A stretch of DNA of 56,880 nucleotides from Myxococcales bacterium (GTDB taxonomy: Bacteria > Myxococcota_A > Polyangia > Polyangiales > Ga0077539), in contig JAUSAZ010000080.1 in the NCBI GenBank assembly GCA_030652255.1, positions 1 through 56,880 of the forward strand, written 5' to 3'. The translations under genes and the position numbers were made by a program. Below are positions 27,201-36,501 of the stretch, in pieces. The notes below the pieces were generated by a model. The model searched no databases. It was given only the letters and a program-made list of their open reading frames with translations, and had not been told where the DNA came from. Position 1 is the first letter of the stretch; the number at the start of each line of letters is the position of its first letter.

Positions 27201-27832
27201 CGCGCCTGGCTCGTGAGAGCGATGCGAGCACGCACCGGAAGTCCGAGCTGGCCAGCGCGATCGCGCGGTTTGCACCGGTGGCCGAAAGTGGAACGGACTC
27301 GTGCGCCATGCTTCGCTCACTCCTTCAGCAGTGGCCGGAGACCACGGGCGACACTGCCCGCGTGGTGGTGCGCCGCCTTGCGGCGGTCGAGAGTGCCGTG
27401 AATGCGCTTGAAGATCGACTGGTCGTGATGGTCGGCAACCTCGGCGCGAACCAGCAATGGGGCGCCGACGCGAAGGCGCGGCTCGAGACGCTTCGCGGCT
27501 ACCTCGCTGACGGTGAGCAGGAGCGTCCGCTCACGGTCGATCTCATCCGGCGTTGGAACGACGAAGCGCACGTCTTCGTCAACGAGGCACTGCGTCAGCC
27601 AGTGGTCATCCCGGGTCAGGCCCCGGTGACGGTGAAGGCGCCGCCGGAGACCTCGACCGCCCTCGTCGATACCGGGGATCGGGGGTCAACCCCGGTCACC
27701 ATTTCGCTGGGAGCGATCGACCTCACGGACGGTGACGCGCTTGGCGACGCCTGGCGGATGCTGCGGGAGCAACTGCGCGCGACCGGAATTGGCCTCGCCG
27801 AGGTGAGCGTGGTCGTCCGCAAGAAGGGTTGA
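24236..27832 (+). CDS. pglY: PglY: large ATPase of type 2 BREX
   Basis: A 1198-residue protein with the Walker A motif GSFGSGKS at residues 75-82 (K81) and Walker B-like VVLLVDEFLLWL about 180 residues later. Size, the early P-loop and the position between pglX and pglZ match PglY/BrxC-type ATPases. The rest is mostly helical with an extended Thr/Pro/Val-rich segment before the C-terminus. In BREX this ATPase family is needed for defence together with the methyltransferase and PglZ; the exact mechanical role is unresolved. The stop is four bases before pglZ. Confidence 0.9.
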   Translation: MTLTIRDAFDLPTPDAVTALGFVVRLDLRSDEAQQRQLVDDYVLTPAVRQWLPMIFDGMRNAWERGEDLGRFIHGSFGSGKSHFLSFLGMLLEDSPIAWGKSDPLMRVLADRHRAWIREARFLVVRQHMLTAARTETGFDRTVYDSFNRTVALQGGKPFEFLDVFGIIEEARREAARYGDQFWLQAAEAGIIGSKEDFEALVAGSLQEREDFARAWLEWKGRDAANAGIDPNWAEGLQRLAAHAKAQGYGAVVLLVDEFLLWLSEKSGEQFKRAINQLNVIVDHNDGRRALPLFVFVARQRNLKEFFPDMVGEDQLHQHLDHHSKRFETTTLQDVELRHICKERVLRRRLPEEVQRVVDALAIQHHKLLPTLLQNADVEYLRDVYPFHPALIETLIDISSLMQRERTALRLLYELLVVHYPSLPLGQFLPVGAAFEAIFPEAGVEGSKRVEDLRAVHALYWQRFRPALDQMERDGAESGFDVRRRRTLDQIVKTALLAEISHRLKGGSGMTLERLVQLNDVEVVGETDKGRIARVNQDLVELSRIVRALQVSGTGRAAVVSVVVQGVNFGELMERARAKVGGGVDHRFKVFYAGIKRALKLEGRAEFGAGQANEGELRVKWRGTTRKGSLVIRNVRVMKPQEFKPRDGERFRLVIDYPWDEPGHTVEEDRQRARDARKQLGSMLTVCWLPRHLSPKELDILTELAAADFLTSAAAEEEVLRNLHGQDRTAVVEQARNVAQNMEARLRDILREVYKDEGEVVPLASDVVTKVAEAELEKNLDAFAKGLLDRQFPQHPEFGMEPRVDDLVTLCDWMVDAAEAGDTAAFDDAGGKVLRGLGMPLEIVTVGQVRGTLRRDSRYLKAVLDRTQEATVKWAPIDEFLESSYGLDPEVRSLFLVFVARACGYRVLQEITGEPVEVRIERKAKTSLVLQRASLVDPAEWSRLRELGPDLFGLEKPAAHRTLLEQDRFAGKVREAGRLLRERLQGLHARLARESDASTHRKSELASAIARFAPVAESGTDSCAMLRSLLQQWPETTGDTARVVVRRLAAVESAVNALEDRLVVMVGNLGANQQWGADAKARLETLRGYLADGEQERPLTVDLIRRWNDEAHVFVNEALRQPVVIPGQAPVTVKAPPETSTALVDTGDRGSTPVTISLGAIDLTDGDALGDAWRMLREQLRATGIGLAEVSVVVRKKG

Positions 27833-27836
27833 GGGC

Positions 27837-30428
27837 ATGCGCTCGGACGCGGTGCTGCTGTTGAAGAAACTGGTCGATCTGGCCGGTGGCCCGCTCGAGC
27901 GCGGGTACGTGCTCGCGCTGGAGGGCGAAGGGCTGGACGAGATACCCTCGGAGATCCACACGCGGAGCGCGAACTACCTGATTCATCGACCGCGCACCGA
28001 GCTGGAGATCCGACGGCTACTCTGGAAGTCGAACGGTGCGCCCTTCATCGCCCTGGTGCCGGAGGATCTCGCCCGTCGGCTTCCGCCGGACATCGTTCGA
28101 CGCGCCCAGGGTGCCAGGGTGCAGGCCCTCGACCCGATCGACGTCCTTGGCACGGTGCTCGGCGTGCGACTGAGCGGCAACGACGACCCCGAACTGCTGA
28201 GCCTCGCGCTGGCCCACGTCCACGAGCTGAAGGGCCTGATTGCGGAGCGGACGCTACCCACGGTCATCGACCGGCGGCTGCTCGACGAGCTCGTGATCGA
28301 TGCCTGCGTGGATCGTCGGGTGCGATCGGAGCCCCCCGCCCGGCTCCTGGCGTTGTGGTTGCAGTCTCCCCCCACGTTCGAGCCCGCGCTTCTGGCTCTC
28401 CTGAAGCGCATGTTGCCGGTGCTCCACGGCCACGAGGGACGCCTGCTAGCCTGGGCACTTGAAGCGCCCGCGAGGCTGCAGGAGATCGTCACCTGCGGAC
28501 TGCTGCTGAACCTGTCCGAAAAGCCCGGCGACGTGGTGTGGGGTGACCTGCTCTGGACGCGCAACCACCCCAAGATCAACCTGGCGGAGCGCCCACTGCG
28601 AGAGAGCTTCAGCCGCCTCGCCGAGGAGACCATCGTTGCCCTCGGTGCCGAAGCCAGTCCGTGGCTCTTGAAGGCCGAGGAGCGGGGGCGCCGGGTCCTC
28701 GACAAGACGGCTCTGGCGAAGAGCACGGTGCTTCCGCTGGGACTGGATAACGCGTGCGACGAGTTCGCCCAGCGCCTCGACGCGGGGGAGGCGCTGCCGG
28801 ACGTCGATCTCGATCCCTTGAGAAGGCATCGTGCGGCGTCAGCTCGGCAGACCGACCTCTGGGTGCTCCGCGAGATGGCGAGACTGAGCCGCTTCCTTGC
28901 GACACCTGACGAGGTCGCGGAGACGGTCGAAGCTCATGTGCAGCGCTACCTCCGCGACGGAGCCTTCGCGGACCTCACTGCCGCCAGGCTCCGGCGTGCG
29001 CTGGCAGCCACCGTGACCTTTCAGCACCCGGCGGAGCGCCTCCTCACGCGCTATCGAGCCCGACGTGACGCCCTGAACCTCGCGTTCGCACAACTCCTGG
29101 CTGGCGGATACCAGCGCGCCCTTCACGCGCACGGGGTGATCCCGCTCCACCGGCTCTGGCGCGATCTCGCGCTGCCCGCGTCAACCGGAGGTCTCTTCGT
29201 AGTTGTGATGGACGGGTGCAGTTACCCCGTGTTTCTCGACCTCCTCGATGAGCTCGCGAGACTGGACCGTCCCACGCTCGGCCTGAAGTTCAATCGCGCT
29301 GATCGTGCGGCTGGGGAGCCGGCCCTGGCTCCGCTTCCGACGATCACCAGCCATGCGCGCGGCGCGATCTTCCTGGGCGAGGTTCCCAAGGACCCATGGG
29401 CCGCCGAGACGCTCTGGCGAGACACCGAGGAGCGGGTGTCGGACCCGGCGCGCTTCCGTCAGAATCCCGCGCTCGGTGATCGGACGCGAAAGCTCTTCCT
29501 GAAGGCGGAACTGGCTGACGGGGGGGTAGCTCTGCGAGCGGCGCTTCGTGATCCGGCGATCGAGATCGTGTCCGTCGTCTTCAACGCGATCGACGATCAG
29601 ATCGGCTCCGCGAACACGGGTGCGATGGTTCGGGTCGAGGCGGCGAGCATCGGAGGGTTCGTCCCGAGCCTACGGGAGGCCCTTGGCGCGGGCCGGAAGG
29701 TGCTGTTGGTAGCGGATCACGGCCACAGCCCCTGGTGGGGACGAGACCTTCGGGTGGGGGCCGGTGCTACCCCTCGCTTCAAGGAACTCGCGGCAGGCGA
29801 AGATCCGCCGGAGGGATGGATCGAGCTCGATCTACAGGGTCTCGGTGGACGCCCGGGCCGCTGGGCCTTCGCATGGAAGATGGGCTCCCACCAGGGATCG
29901 CCTCAGGTGGGTTTCCACGGCGGCTGCTCGCTCGAAGAGATGGTCGTGCCGATGGCATGGATCGAGGAGGGGGGCCTCACTGCCGACGAGCCAACATGGT
30001 GGTTCGGCGCCACACGGACCGACGCCCCGGCCGCGACACCGACCGTGCCCACGTCCCCACGGAAGCCGAAGCCGACGACCAGGCCAGTGAGTGCTACGGC
30101 TCCTCAGCCTGAGCTCTTCACCGTCGCCGGTGCCGCGTCACCCAGGTCAATCGATCTGCGCCCGATGGGACTCCCAGATGCGGTCATCGCCACGCTTGAT
30201 CCGACGGAGCAGTTGGCCCTCTGGCTCCTCGCGCGGAACGGCACCCTGCGCGCGCGCGACCTCGCGAAGGCGCTGGCCAAGCCCCTCGGCCGGATCAGTG
30301 GATTCATGACCCGCCTCCGCCGCACTCTGCGGCCGATGAACCTCGACCTCTTCCAGGTAGAGACGTTGCCTGACGGCGAGGAGCAGTTCCGTTGGGTCGG
30401 CCCGTCGCTCGCGGGAGGTTCTCCATGA
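27837..30428 (+). CDS. pglZ: PglZ: alkaline-phosphatase-superfamily protein of type 2 BREX
   Basis: An 863-residue protein. The C-terminal half carries the PglZ metal-site motifs: VVVMDG with D459, and VADHGH with D627-H628, followed by GFHGGCSLEEMVVPMAW. These place it in the alkaline phosphatase fold. The N-terminal 400 residues are helical. A Pro/Thr-rich linker (about 735-760) precedes a small C-terminal winged-helix-like region (LWLLARNGTLRARDLAKAL). It starts four bases after pglY. PglZ is the signature protein of all BREX types. Confidence 0.92.
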   Translation: MRSDAVLLLKKLVDLAGGPLERGYVLALEGEGLDEIPSEIHTRSANYLIHRPRTELEIRRLLWKSNGAPFIALVPEDLARRLPPDIVRRAQGARVQALDPIDVLGTVLGVRLSGNDDPELLSLALAHVHELKGLIAERTLPTVIDRRLLDELVIDACVDRRVRSEPPARLLALWLQSPPTFEPALLALLKRMLPVLHGHEGRLLAWALEAPARLQEIVTCGLLLNLSEKPGDVVWGDLLWTRNHPKINLAERPLRESFSRLAEETIVALGAEASPWLLKAEERGRRVLDKTALAKSTVLPLGLDNACDEFAQRLDAGEALPDVDLDPLRRHRAASARQTDLWVLREMARLSRFLATPDEVAETVEAHVQRYLRDGAFADLTAARLRRALAATVTFQHPAERLLTRYRARRDALNLAFAQLLAGGYQRALHAHGVIPLHRLWRDLALPASTGGLFVVVMDGCSYPVFLDLLDELARLDRPTLGLKFNRADRAAGEPALAPLPTITSHARGAIFLGEVPKDPWAAETLWRDTEERVSDPARFRQNPALGDRTRKLFLKAELADGGVALRAALRDPAIEIVSVVFNAIDDQIGSANTGAMVRVEAASIGGFVPSLREALGAGRKVLLVADHGHSPWWGRDLRVGAGATPRFKELAAGEDPPEGWIELDLQGLGGRPGRWAFAWKMGSHQGSPQVGFHGGCSLEEMVVPMAWIEEGGLTADEPTWWFGATRTDAPAATPTVPTSPRKPKPTTRPVSATAPQPELFTVAGAASPRSIDLRPMGLPDAVIATLDPTEQLALWLLARNGTLRARDLAKALAKPLGRISGFMTRLRRTLRPMNLDLFQVETLPDGEEQFRWVGPSLAGGSP

Positions 30429-30471
30429 TGCGCGGCAGGAGCCTCGTTTCCCCACCACGGGAGCCGTCGTC

Positions 30472-31815
30472 ATGGATCTGAGTCACGACGAGTCGCGGGC
30501 AATCATCGCGGCCCTCCGCACCGGCGCGGTTCCCGCGCGGGGCCTGGAACACTTCGCCACGGGCCTCGACCCGCTGATGGCCGCAGTCGCCGAGGAGCTC
30601 GATTTCGTGAGCCTGGCCGGTGGTCGCGGTCTGGCGAAGTGGATCCGCGGTGGGTACGGCACCGGCAAGACCTTCGCAACGCGTCTGCTCTGCGCCCGCG
30701 CACGCGAACGCCGCTTCGCGACGACCGAGGTGCAGATCTCGGTCAACGACACCCCGCTACAACACCTGGAGACCGTGTATCGACGGATGATTGAGCGTCT
30801 GACGACCGATGCCGAGGGTGCTGGAGCGTTCAAGTCTGTGGTCGATGGCTGGCTCTTCGAGATTGGGGAGGAAGTCACACGCGTCCACGGACTGTCCGAG
30901 GACGACCCTGCCTTCGCGGCCGCCGTAGAAGAGCGCCTGGAGGACAAGCTCGCCGACCTGTCGCGTCAGAACCCTGCGTTCGCCGCCGTGCTGCGGGCAT
31001 ATCATCAGGCGATGCAGGAGGGTGACTTTGCCACCTCGCAAGGCCTCCTGGCGTGGCTGGGCGGTCAGCCCAACGTGAACCGCAACGTGATGGCCAGGGC
31101 GGGGGTGAAGGGCGCCATCGACGGACAGGCCGCTCTGACCTTCCTGCGCGGGTTGCTCGTGCTGCTCCGCCAGTCGGGCCACCGAGGCCTGGTCGTCGTT
31201 CTCGACGAGGTCGAAACGATCCAACGGATGCCGGGGCCCACTCGCGAGAAGGCACTCAACGCGCTCCGGCAACTGGTGGACATGTTGGTCGAGAACCATC
31301 TCCCCGGCCTCTACCTGGTGGTCACGGGAACACCCGACTTCTTCGAAGGCTACAAGGGAGTGAAGTCCCTGGCGCCCCTCTACCAGCGGGTCATCACCCG
31401 CTTCGATGACGACAGTCGATTCGACAATCTGCGCGCTCCTCAAGTGCGCCTCCTTCCCTTCGACCGCGCGCGACTGATTGCGGTCGGCGAGAGCGTCCGC
31501 GAGCTCTTCCCCGCGAGGGACCCCGCGAGGGTGCGCCGATCGATCGATGACCTCTTCCTGTCGGCGCTGGTCGATCAGGTAGCCGAGGGCTTCGGCGGGC
31601 ACGTGGACGTCTGCCCGAGGATCTTCCTGCGCGAGCTGGTGGACGTGCTTGATCGGGTGGATCAGTTCCCGGAGTTCGACCCGCGACAACACTACAAGCT
31701 CGCCATCGATGACGCCGCGCTGCGCCCCGAGGAGCTGGCCGCGCGACATGGGCATGTCACGTCGGAGGAGGATCCACCGGCTGTGCCGCCCAAGGCCCGG
31801 CGCCTCGACGGCTGA
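30472..31815 (+). CDS. brxD: BrxD: ATP-binding protein of type 2 BREX
   Basis: A 447-residue AAA-like ATPase. Walker A is GGYGTGKT at 60-67 (K66) and Walker B is the LVVVLDEVETIQR segment, followed by sensor-like YLVVTGTPDFFEG. This family (DUF2791-type) is the BrxD component of type 2 BREX and lies between pglZ and brxHI as expected. It probably acts with the BrxHI helicase, six bases downstream. Confidence 0.88.
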   Translation: MDLSHDESRAIIAALRTGAVPARGLEHFATGLDPLMAAVAEELDFVSLAGGRGLAKWIRGGYGTGKTFATRLLCARARERRFATTEVQISVNDTPLQHLETVYRRMIERLTTDAEGAGAFKSVVDGWLFEIGEEVTRVHGLSEDDPAFAAAVEERLEDKLADLSRQNPAFAAVLRAYHQAMQEGDFATSQGLLAWLGGQPNVNRNVMARAGVKGAIDGQAALTFLRGLLVLLRQSGHRGLVVVLDEVETIQRMPGPTREKALNALRQLVDMLVENHLPGLYLVVTGTPDFFEGYKGVKSLAPLYQRVITRFDDDSRFDNLRAPQVRLLPFDRARLIAVGESVRELFPARDPARVRRSIDDLFLSALVDQVAEGFGGHVDVCPRIFLRELVDVLDRVDQFPEFDPRQHYKLAIDDAALRPEELAARHGHVTSEEDPPAVPPKARRLDG

Positions 31816-31820
31816 ATGCG

Positions 31821-33932
31821 ATGAGCTCGTTTCACCGGCTGCACCCGCAGCTCCGTCACGCCATCGTGCACGACCTGGGCTGGCGCAACCTCCGGCCCGT
31901 GCAGGAACTTGCCATCGACGCGATTCTCGATGGTGATAACACGGTCGTGCTCGCCCCGACTGCCGGCGGGAAGACCGAGGCGAGCATCTTCCCGGTGCTG
32001 TCGCGGATCCTCACGGAAGGCGCGCGACCGATTGCGGCGCTGTACGTCTGCCCGATCCGCGCGCTGCTCAACAACCAGGAACCCCGCATCACCGCCTACG
32101 CCAGGATGGTCGGGCTGGATGCATTCAAGTGGCACGGCGACGTCTCGGCGTCGGCGAAGAATCGTACGCGGCGCGATCCCGCTCACATCCTGCTGACCAC
32201 GCCTGAGTCCATCGAGGTCATGCTGATCTCCGAGAAGACCGACACACGCCGCCTCTTCGCGGGCCTCTCGGCGGTGATCGTGGACGAGGTACACGCATTC
32301 GCGGGGGACGAGCGCGGAGCGCATCTGGTGAGCCTCCTGGAACGACTGACAAGGTTCTGTGGACGCGACGTTCAGCGCATCGGACTCTCGGCAACGGTAG
32401 GCAACCCCGAGGTTATCGGGCAGTGGATCCAGGGTTCGAGCGGGCGTCCGTTCCGTCTGGTGGATCCCCCGCGTGAGACAGCGAAGCGTGATGTGTGCAT
32501 CGACCACGTGGCTGACATCGACATGGCAGCGGAGAGCGCCGCGCGGATCGGGCGCTTCAAGAAGAGCCTCGTGTTCGTCGAGAGCCGGAGCCAGGCGGAG
32601 CGGGTCGCTGCGGCGATGGCAGGCCGCGGCACCGAGGTCTTCGTCCACCACAGCGCCGTGAGCCGGTCGGACCGCGCGCTGGCGGAAGCCCAGTTTACCC
32701 ATGGGAAGAACACCGCCATCGTCTGCACCGCGACGATGGAGCTCGGCATCGATGTTGGCGACCTGGATCACGTCGTCCAGATCGACGCGCCCTCGACGGT
32801 GTCGGCCATGCTGCAGCGCATGGGTCGCACAGGCCGTCGGTCGGGAACCCGCTCAAACTACACTTTCCTGTGCGTGTCACCCGAGGCGGTGGTGCAGGCT
32901 GCGGCGCTGACCCGACTTGCGGCGCGGGGCTGGGTCGAGGACGTGCGGCCATTGCGGGCGTCGCACCATGTGCTTGCTCACCAGATCCTCGCGCTAACGC
33001 TGCAGGAGGGCGGTGTATCCCGTCACCGCCTGCGGGGGTGGTTCGATGGGGCGACGGGCTTTGCCGACATCCAGGACGACGCCATCGCCCGCATAGTCGA
33101 GACCATGGTGGAGCGGAAGATACTGCACGAGGGGGATGGACTGCTGTCTTTGGGGGAGAAGGGAGAACGCGTGTTCGGCGCGAAGCACTTCTTTGAACTT
33201 TATGCGGTGTTCTCAGCTCCTTCGGTACTCCGCGTCGTTCATCGGGGTGCAGAGGTCGGGACGGTGCAAGCGGCCTTTCTGCGCGGGCTCGGAACCGCGC
33301 AAGGGCCTCCCTGTTTCCGGCTCGGTGGGCGTGCCTGGAGCGTCGAGCACACCGACTGGGCGAAGGGCGTCTGCGATGTGCGTCCGGCTGCGGTGGGGCG
33401 AGTTCCGAACTGGCAAGGGACGCCGTTGGGGCTGTCCTGGGAGCTGTGTCAGGAGATGAAGCGGACGTTGATGGACGATGGTGTCACCGCCGAACTGACG
33501 CGAACTGCCAAGGCAACTTTCGACGAACTGCGCGAAGGGTACGATGGCCTGCTCGAGGACGGAACGACGACGATGGAGGGGCACGAGGACGGAGCGACGT
33601 GGCACACGTTCGCAGGCGCCACGATCAATCGGACCCTAGCAACCGCACTACGGATGGTAGGCGGCGCCGAGTGGGCCGTAGGGAACCTGTCGTTGCGGAC
33701 AACGAGCGCGGTGCCGGTGGCAGCGCTGAGCGCTTGGGCGACGTTGCTGCGGGGAGAGCATTGGGGTGAACAGGTGGAGGCCGAGGCTGCGGGGGCGCTC
33801 AGCGGGCCTACATCGAAGTTCGATCCATGCCTGCCGGACAATTTGATCGAAGCGCGACGAGTGGTCGGACTGCTTGATCGATCGGGTGCGGAGAAGTTAG
33901 CAGCAGAGAGGATCCAGGCAGTGACGCGGTGA
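31821..33932 (+). CDS. brxHI: BrxHI: Lhr-like DEAD/DEAH helicase of type 2 BREX
   Basis: A 703-residue superfamily 2 helicase. Motif I is APTAGGKTE (K51), motif II is D155-E-V-H158, motif III-like LSATVGNP, and motif VI MLQRMGRTGRRSG. The order and length fit the BrxHI helicase that closes type 2 BREX operons. The gene ends 95 bases before the converging RiPP operon; I see no strong terminator in that gap. Confidence 0.9.
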   Translation: MSSFHRLHPQLRHAIVHDLGWRNLRPVQELAIDAILDGDNTVVLAPTAGGKTEASIFPVLSRILTEGARPIAALYVCPIRALLNNQEPRITAYARMVGLDAFKWHGDVSASAKNRTRRDPAHILLTTPESIEVMLISEKTDTRRLFAGLSAVIVDEVHAFAGDERGAHLVSLLERLTRFCGRDVQRIGLSATVGNPEVIGQWIQGSSGRPFRLVDPPRETAKRDVCIDHVADIDMAAESAARIGRFKKSLVFVESRSQAERVAAAMAGRGTEVFVHHSAVSRSDRALAEAQFTHGKNTAIVCTATMELGIDVGDLDHVVQIDAPSTVSAMLQRMGRTGRRSGTRSNYTFLCVSPEAVVQAAALTRLAARGWVEDVRPLRASHHVLAHQILALTLQEGGVSRHRLRGWFDGATGFADIQDDAIARIVETMVERKILHEGDGLLSLGEKGERVFGAKHFFELYAVFSAPSVLRVVHRGAEVGTVQAAFLRGLGTAQGPPCFRLGGRAWSVEHTDWAKGVCDVRPAAVGRVPNWQGTPLGLSWELCQEMKRTLMDDGVTAELTRTAKATFDELREGYDGLLEDGTTTMEGHEDGATWHTFAGATINRTLATALRMVGGAEWAVGNLSLRTTSAVPVAALSAWATLLRGEHWGEQVEAEAAGALSGPTSKFDPCLPDNLIEARRVVGLLDRSGAEKLAAERIQAVTR

Positions 33933-34027
33933 CGAAGAAAGCGACGAATGCCGGAACCCCGCGTGAGCTATGAGGCCGCGATACACGCCAGCCCGAGGAG
34001 ACTAGCAGGGATCCGCGAAACGAGCCA

Positions 34028-35473
34028 TCATCTGAGAATGTCCAGTGGGACGCCGGCCCTCGCCGCGTGGACACGGACTGCGTCGGCCATGTCCTCGACT
34101 TCGGGCCCAACGAGCGTTTCCGCGAAGGTCGAGTGGTCCGCGATGACCTCAGCGAGTCCTGCGACGAGCCCTTCGCCGAAAGGCGTGAGTCGCGCGGCCT
34201 CAAACTGCCGCATCGCGAGAGACAAGCGCATCGCGTGCGCCTTCGCGCGTCGCTTGGCAGCACGCTGATTGCGCGGGGTCGGCTGACCTCGCTCGAGGTA
34301 GCGCCGATGGAAGTCCACCACTGCCGAGAACGTAAACATGGCGTGGAGAAGGCCGTTCAGCGATCGGGGGTCGTCGCGCCACGGCGAGTAGAAGCGCTCG
34401 TCCGTTGGCGAGTCGTCGCGGAAGACAGGTTCCACGGCGGTGAGCGAATTCAGGAGGTTGTGACGGTACTCGTGCACAAGTACCTCCCCCATCATCGGCA
34501 CGGGATCGAGGGAGCAGAGGAGGGCCCCCGGGAAATCCTGGGCCGTAACCGAGAGACTCCGCGTATCGTCGGGCGCGGCCACCGGAACCACAGATCCCAC
34601 CATCGATGAGATCTCCACCTCCATTTCGGGCCAGCACCCGGCCAGGAGGTCCATCGTGCCACGCAGCGTCGAAGCCCACCGAGAAAGGTTGGTCTCGGTG
34701 TCGAGAACCCCTGGTACGCCGCCCGGGAACACCTCGTGGCGCACCCACGCATTTGCGAGATACGGGTCCCAGCGGTCGATCTCGAATCCTGCCCCGGTGC
34801 CGCGCACTCGGGGCGTCGGTAGCAGCCTCATCTCGTGTGCGTGACTAACTTCGTGCTGCGCCACGTCGCGGAGCGCCCAAGGTTGGTCCGTGGTGATGGA
34901 AAGCGTGCGTGAGCCCTGCGCAAAGTGCAGCGCGATGCGCGAGCGATCAACGGCGTGGGCCTCGATGTGCAACGGTACGCCAGGAACCACGCCCCCGACG
35001 ACCACTCCGGTGGTGGGCAGCACGAAGGCGCCGTCATGCACGGGGGTGAGCGTCGTGGCGAAGGTGTCGAGCGCGATGACTCGGCCTGCCACGGCGATGC
35101 GGTGGAGGTCCGCGAGATGTTGCGCGAGCTGCCATTCGGCCGGTCCCTCGAATGCCAGGGTGCGCGACGGGACCTCGCGACCCACGTGCACGCGCAACAG
35201 ATGGGTGGTCGTGGCGACCCAGTAGGCCGTGGAGGGGTGGCGCACGAGGCGGGACACGATGCCGGGCGGAAGCTCCCGGAGAATCACGTATGCCTGTGCC
35301 ACACCGGATGCGACGCTGACAGCTTCAGCGACCTCGCGTGCTTTCGGCACGAGCGCGGCGAGCCTTGCAACATCGCGATTGGTCCCGATGCGCAACAGTG
35401 CCTTGAACGCGGGCGTGGCGCCCCCCGCGCGCGCCCACGCGCTTCCTGCATCGTGCGTACGTTCGAACTGCAT
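34028..35473 (-). CDS. HExxH putative peptide beta-hydroxylase (RiPP tailoring), copy 1
   Basis: A 481-residue protein with H334-E-Y-R-H338 (VLVHEYRHNLLNSL), then FYSPWRDDPRSLNGLLHAMF. The HExxH and YSPWRDDPRPLNGLLHA pair defines a family of 2-oxoglutarate-dependent peptide beta-hydroxylases encoded in RiPP clusters. A second, upstream His-Glu pair (AQHEVSHAHE) occurs at about residues 205-215. It is the last gene of the minus-strand operon, starting 14 bases after the reductase. Expected job: hydroxylating residues of the precursor core. Family membership is from motifs; the substrate is inferred. Confidence 0.8.
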   Translation of the reverse strand: MQFERTHDAGSAWARAGGATPAFKALLRIGTNRDVARLAALVPKAREVAEAVSVASGVAQAYVILRELPPGIVSRLVRHPSTAYWVATTTHLLRVHVGREVPSRTLAFEGPAEWQLAQHLADLHRIAVAGRVIALDTFATTLTPVHDGAFVLPTTGVVVGGVVPGVPLHIEAHAVDRSRIALHFAQGSRTLSITTDQPWALRDVAQHEVSHAHEMRLLPTPRVRGTGAGFEIDRWDPYLANAWVRHEVFPGGVPGVLDTETNLSRWASTLRGTMDLLAGCWPEMEVEISSMVGSVVPVAAPDDTRSLSVTAQDFPGALLCSLDPVPMMGEVLVHEYRHNLLNSLTAVEPVFRDDSPTDERFYSPWRDDPRSLNGLLHAMFTFSAVVDFHRRYLERGQPTPRNQRAAKRRAKAHAMRLSLAMRQFEAARLTPFGEGLVAGLAEVIADHSTFAETLVGPEVEDMADAVRVHAARAGVPLDILR

Positions 35474-35487
35474 GGGGGAGTCCTAGG

Positions 35488-36501
35488 TCAGGGTGTAGCG
35501 AGTTGTTCGAGAAGGGCCCGAAGCGCCGGCGCTCGGAGTGGCGGCTCTCCGAGAAGAGCCGCGGGGAGCGAAACCTGCCCTGCCGTGCGGGCGCCCACGA
35601 GCACGCAGGCGATGCCTGGCAGGCTTCGCGCGAAGTCGAGCGCGGCGCGTGCGCGGTGGCGGAGTTCACCGCCTGCCAACGGCGCGCTGGTGATCACACG
35701 GAGCCCAAGGGCATGCGCCGCCGCGAGTGCCGAGACCGGGACCGTCCCGGAGAGCGACTGGGTGCGAGCGGTGATCAACTCCGGCGCCAGAAGGTTGCAC
35801 GGAGCCTGTACCACGCGGAAGTGGTGAGCTTCTCCCCCGGCTTCCCTTGCTGCGCCGAAGATTCGCTCCAGCGACAGATGCTCGGGCCCGCCGAGATGGG
35901 TCCGCAGGGCGTTCCACGTCGCGACGCCGTACACACCGACGCGTCCCGCAGCAACGTATCCCTCAAGTACCTCGAAAGCCACGCGGAGCCGTGCGTAGGT
36001 AGTCTCCTCGTCAACGAGTCCTCGCTGCGCCTCCGGGTTGTGGACGTACACGAGGTCGAGTCGATCGACACCGAGGTTCGTGAGGCTACGGTCCACGGAC
36101 CACGCCACATAGCGCGGCGCGATGCAGTGCCCGCCGGGGGCGAGTTCGTTCCTGCGGGCAAGACCCGCGTCGATCACGGTTGCGTGGTAGTACGCCTCAT
36201 CGTCATCGGGCGGGACTACCTCCCACGGCACGAAGCCGACCTTGGTGCACACCGTGATCGCCGCGCGCTGGTCGGGATCCATGCCACGTAGGACGGCTCC
36301 CACGACGCGTTCCGACCGCTGGTCGCGGTAGTTCACCGAGGTGTCCAACAGGGTGATGCCAGCCATGAGGCCGGCCTCGAGTGCCCCTCTGAGCGCCGCG
36401 TCGCCGACATCGGTCGAGGGGGCGAGGTAGGTACCCAGCCCGAGGGGCGCGGTCGTGCGGCCGTCCCAAAGGGGACGATGCGTGTGCAGGCGCGCCGTCA
36501 C
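35488..36501 (-). CDS. Aldo/keto reductase of the RiPP operon
   Basis: About 337 residues from GTG 36501, which overlaps the arginase-like stop as GTGA. The TIM-barrel reductase signatures are present: LGLGTYLAP near the start, LLDTSVNYRDQRSERVVG (catalytic Asp/Tyr), VCTKVGF (catalytic Lys), DRLDLVYVHNPE, and a C-terminal NAD(P)-binding region (GIACVLVGARTAGQV). It would reduce a carbonyl, either on the modified peptide or on a precursor. Aldo/keto reductases are not a usual partner of this RiPP class. Longer in-frame starts to 36603 overlap the upstream gene. Confidence 0.82.
   Translation of the reverse strand: MTARLHTHRPLWDGRTTAPLGLGTYLAPSTDVGDAALRGALEAGLMAGITLLDTSVNYRDQRSERVVGAVLRGMDPDQRAAITVCTKVGFVPWEVVPPDDDEAYYHATVIDAGLARRNELAPGGHCIAPRYVAWSVDRSLTNLGVDRLDLVYVHNPEAQRGLVDEETTYARLRVAFEVLEGYVAAGRVGVYGVATWNALRTHLGGPEHLSLERIFGAAREAGGEAHHFRVVQAPCNLLAPELITARTQSLSGTVPVSALAAAHALGLRVITSAPLAGGELRHRARAALDFARSLPGIACVLVGARTAGQVSLPAALLGEPPLRAPALRALLEQLATP

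Noticed and set aside
33933..34027. Terminator between the converging BREX and RiPP operons
   Set aside because: I looked for an inverted repeat followed by T residues on either strand and found none.
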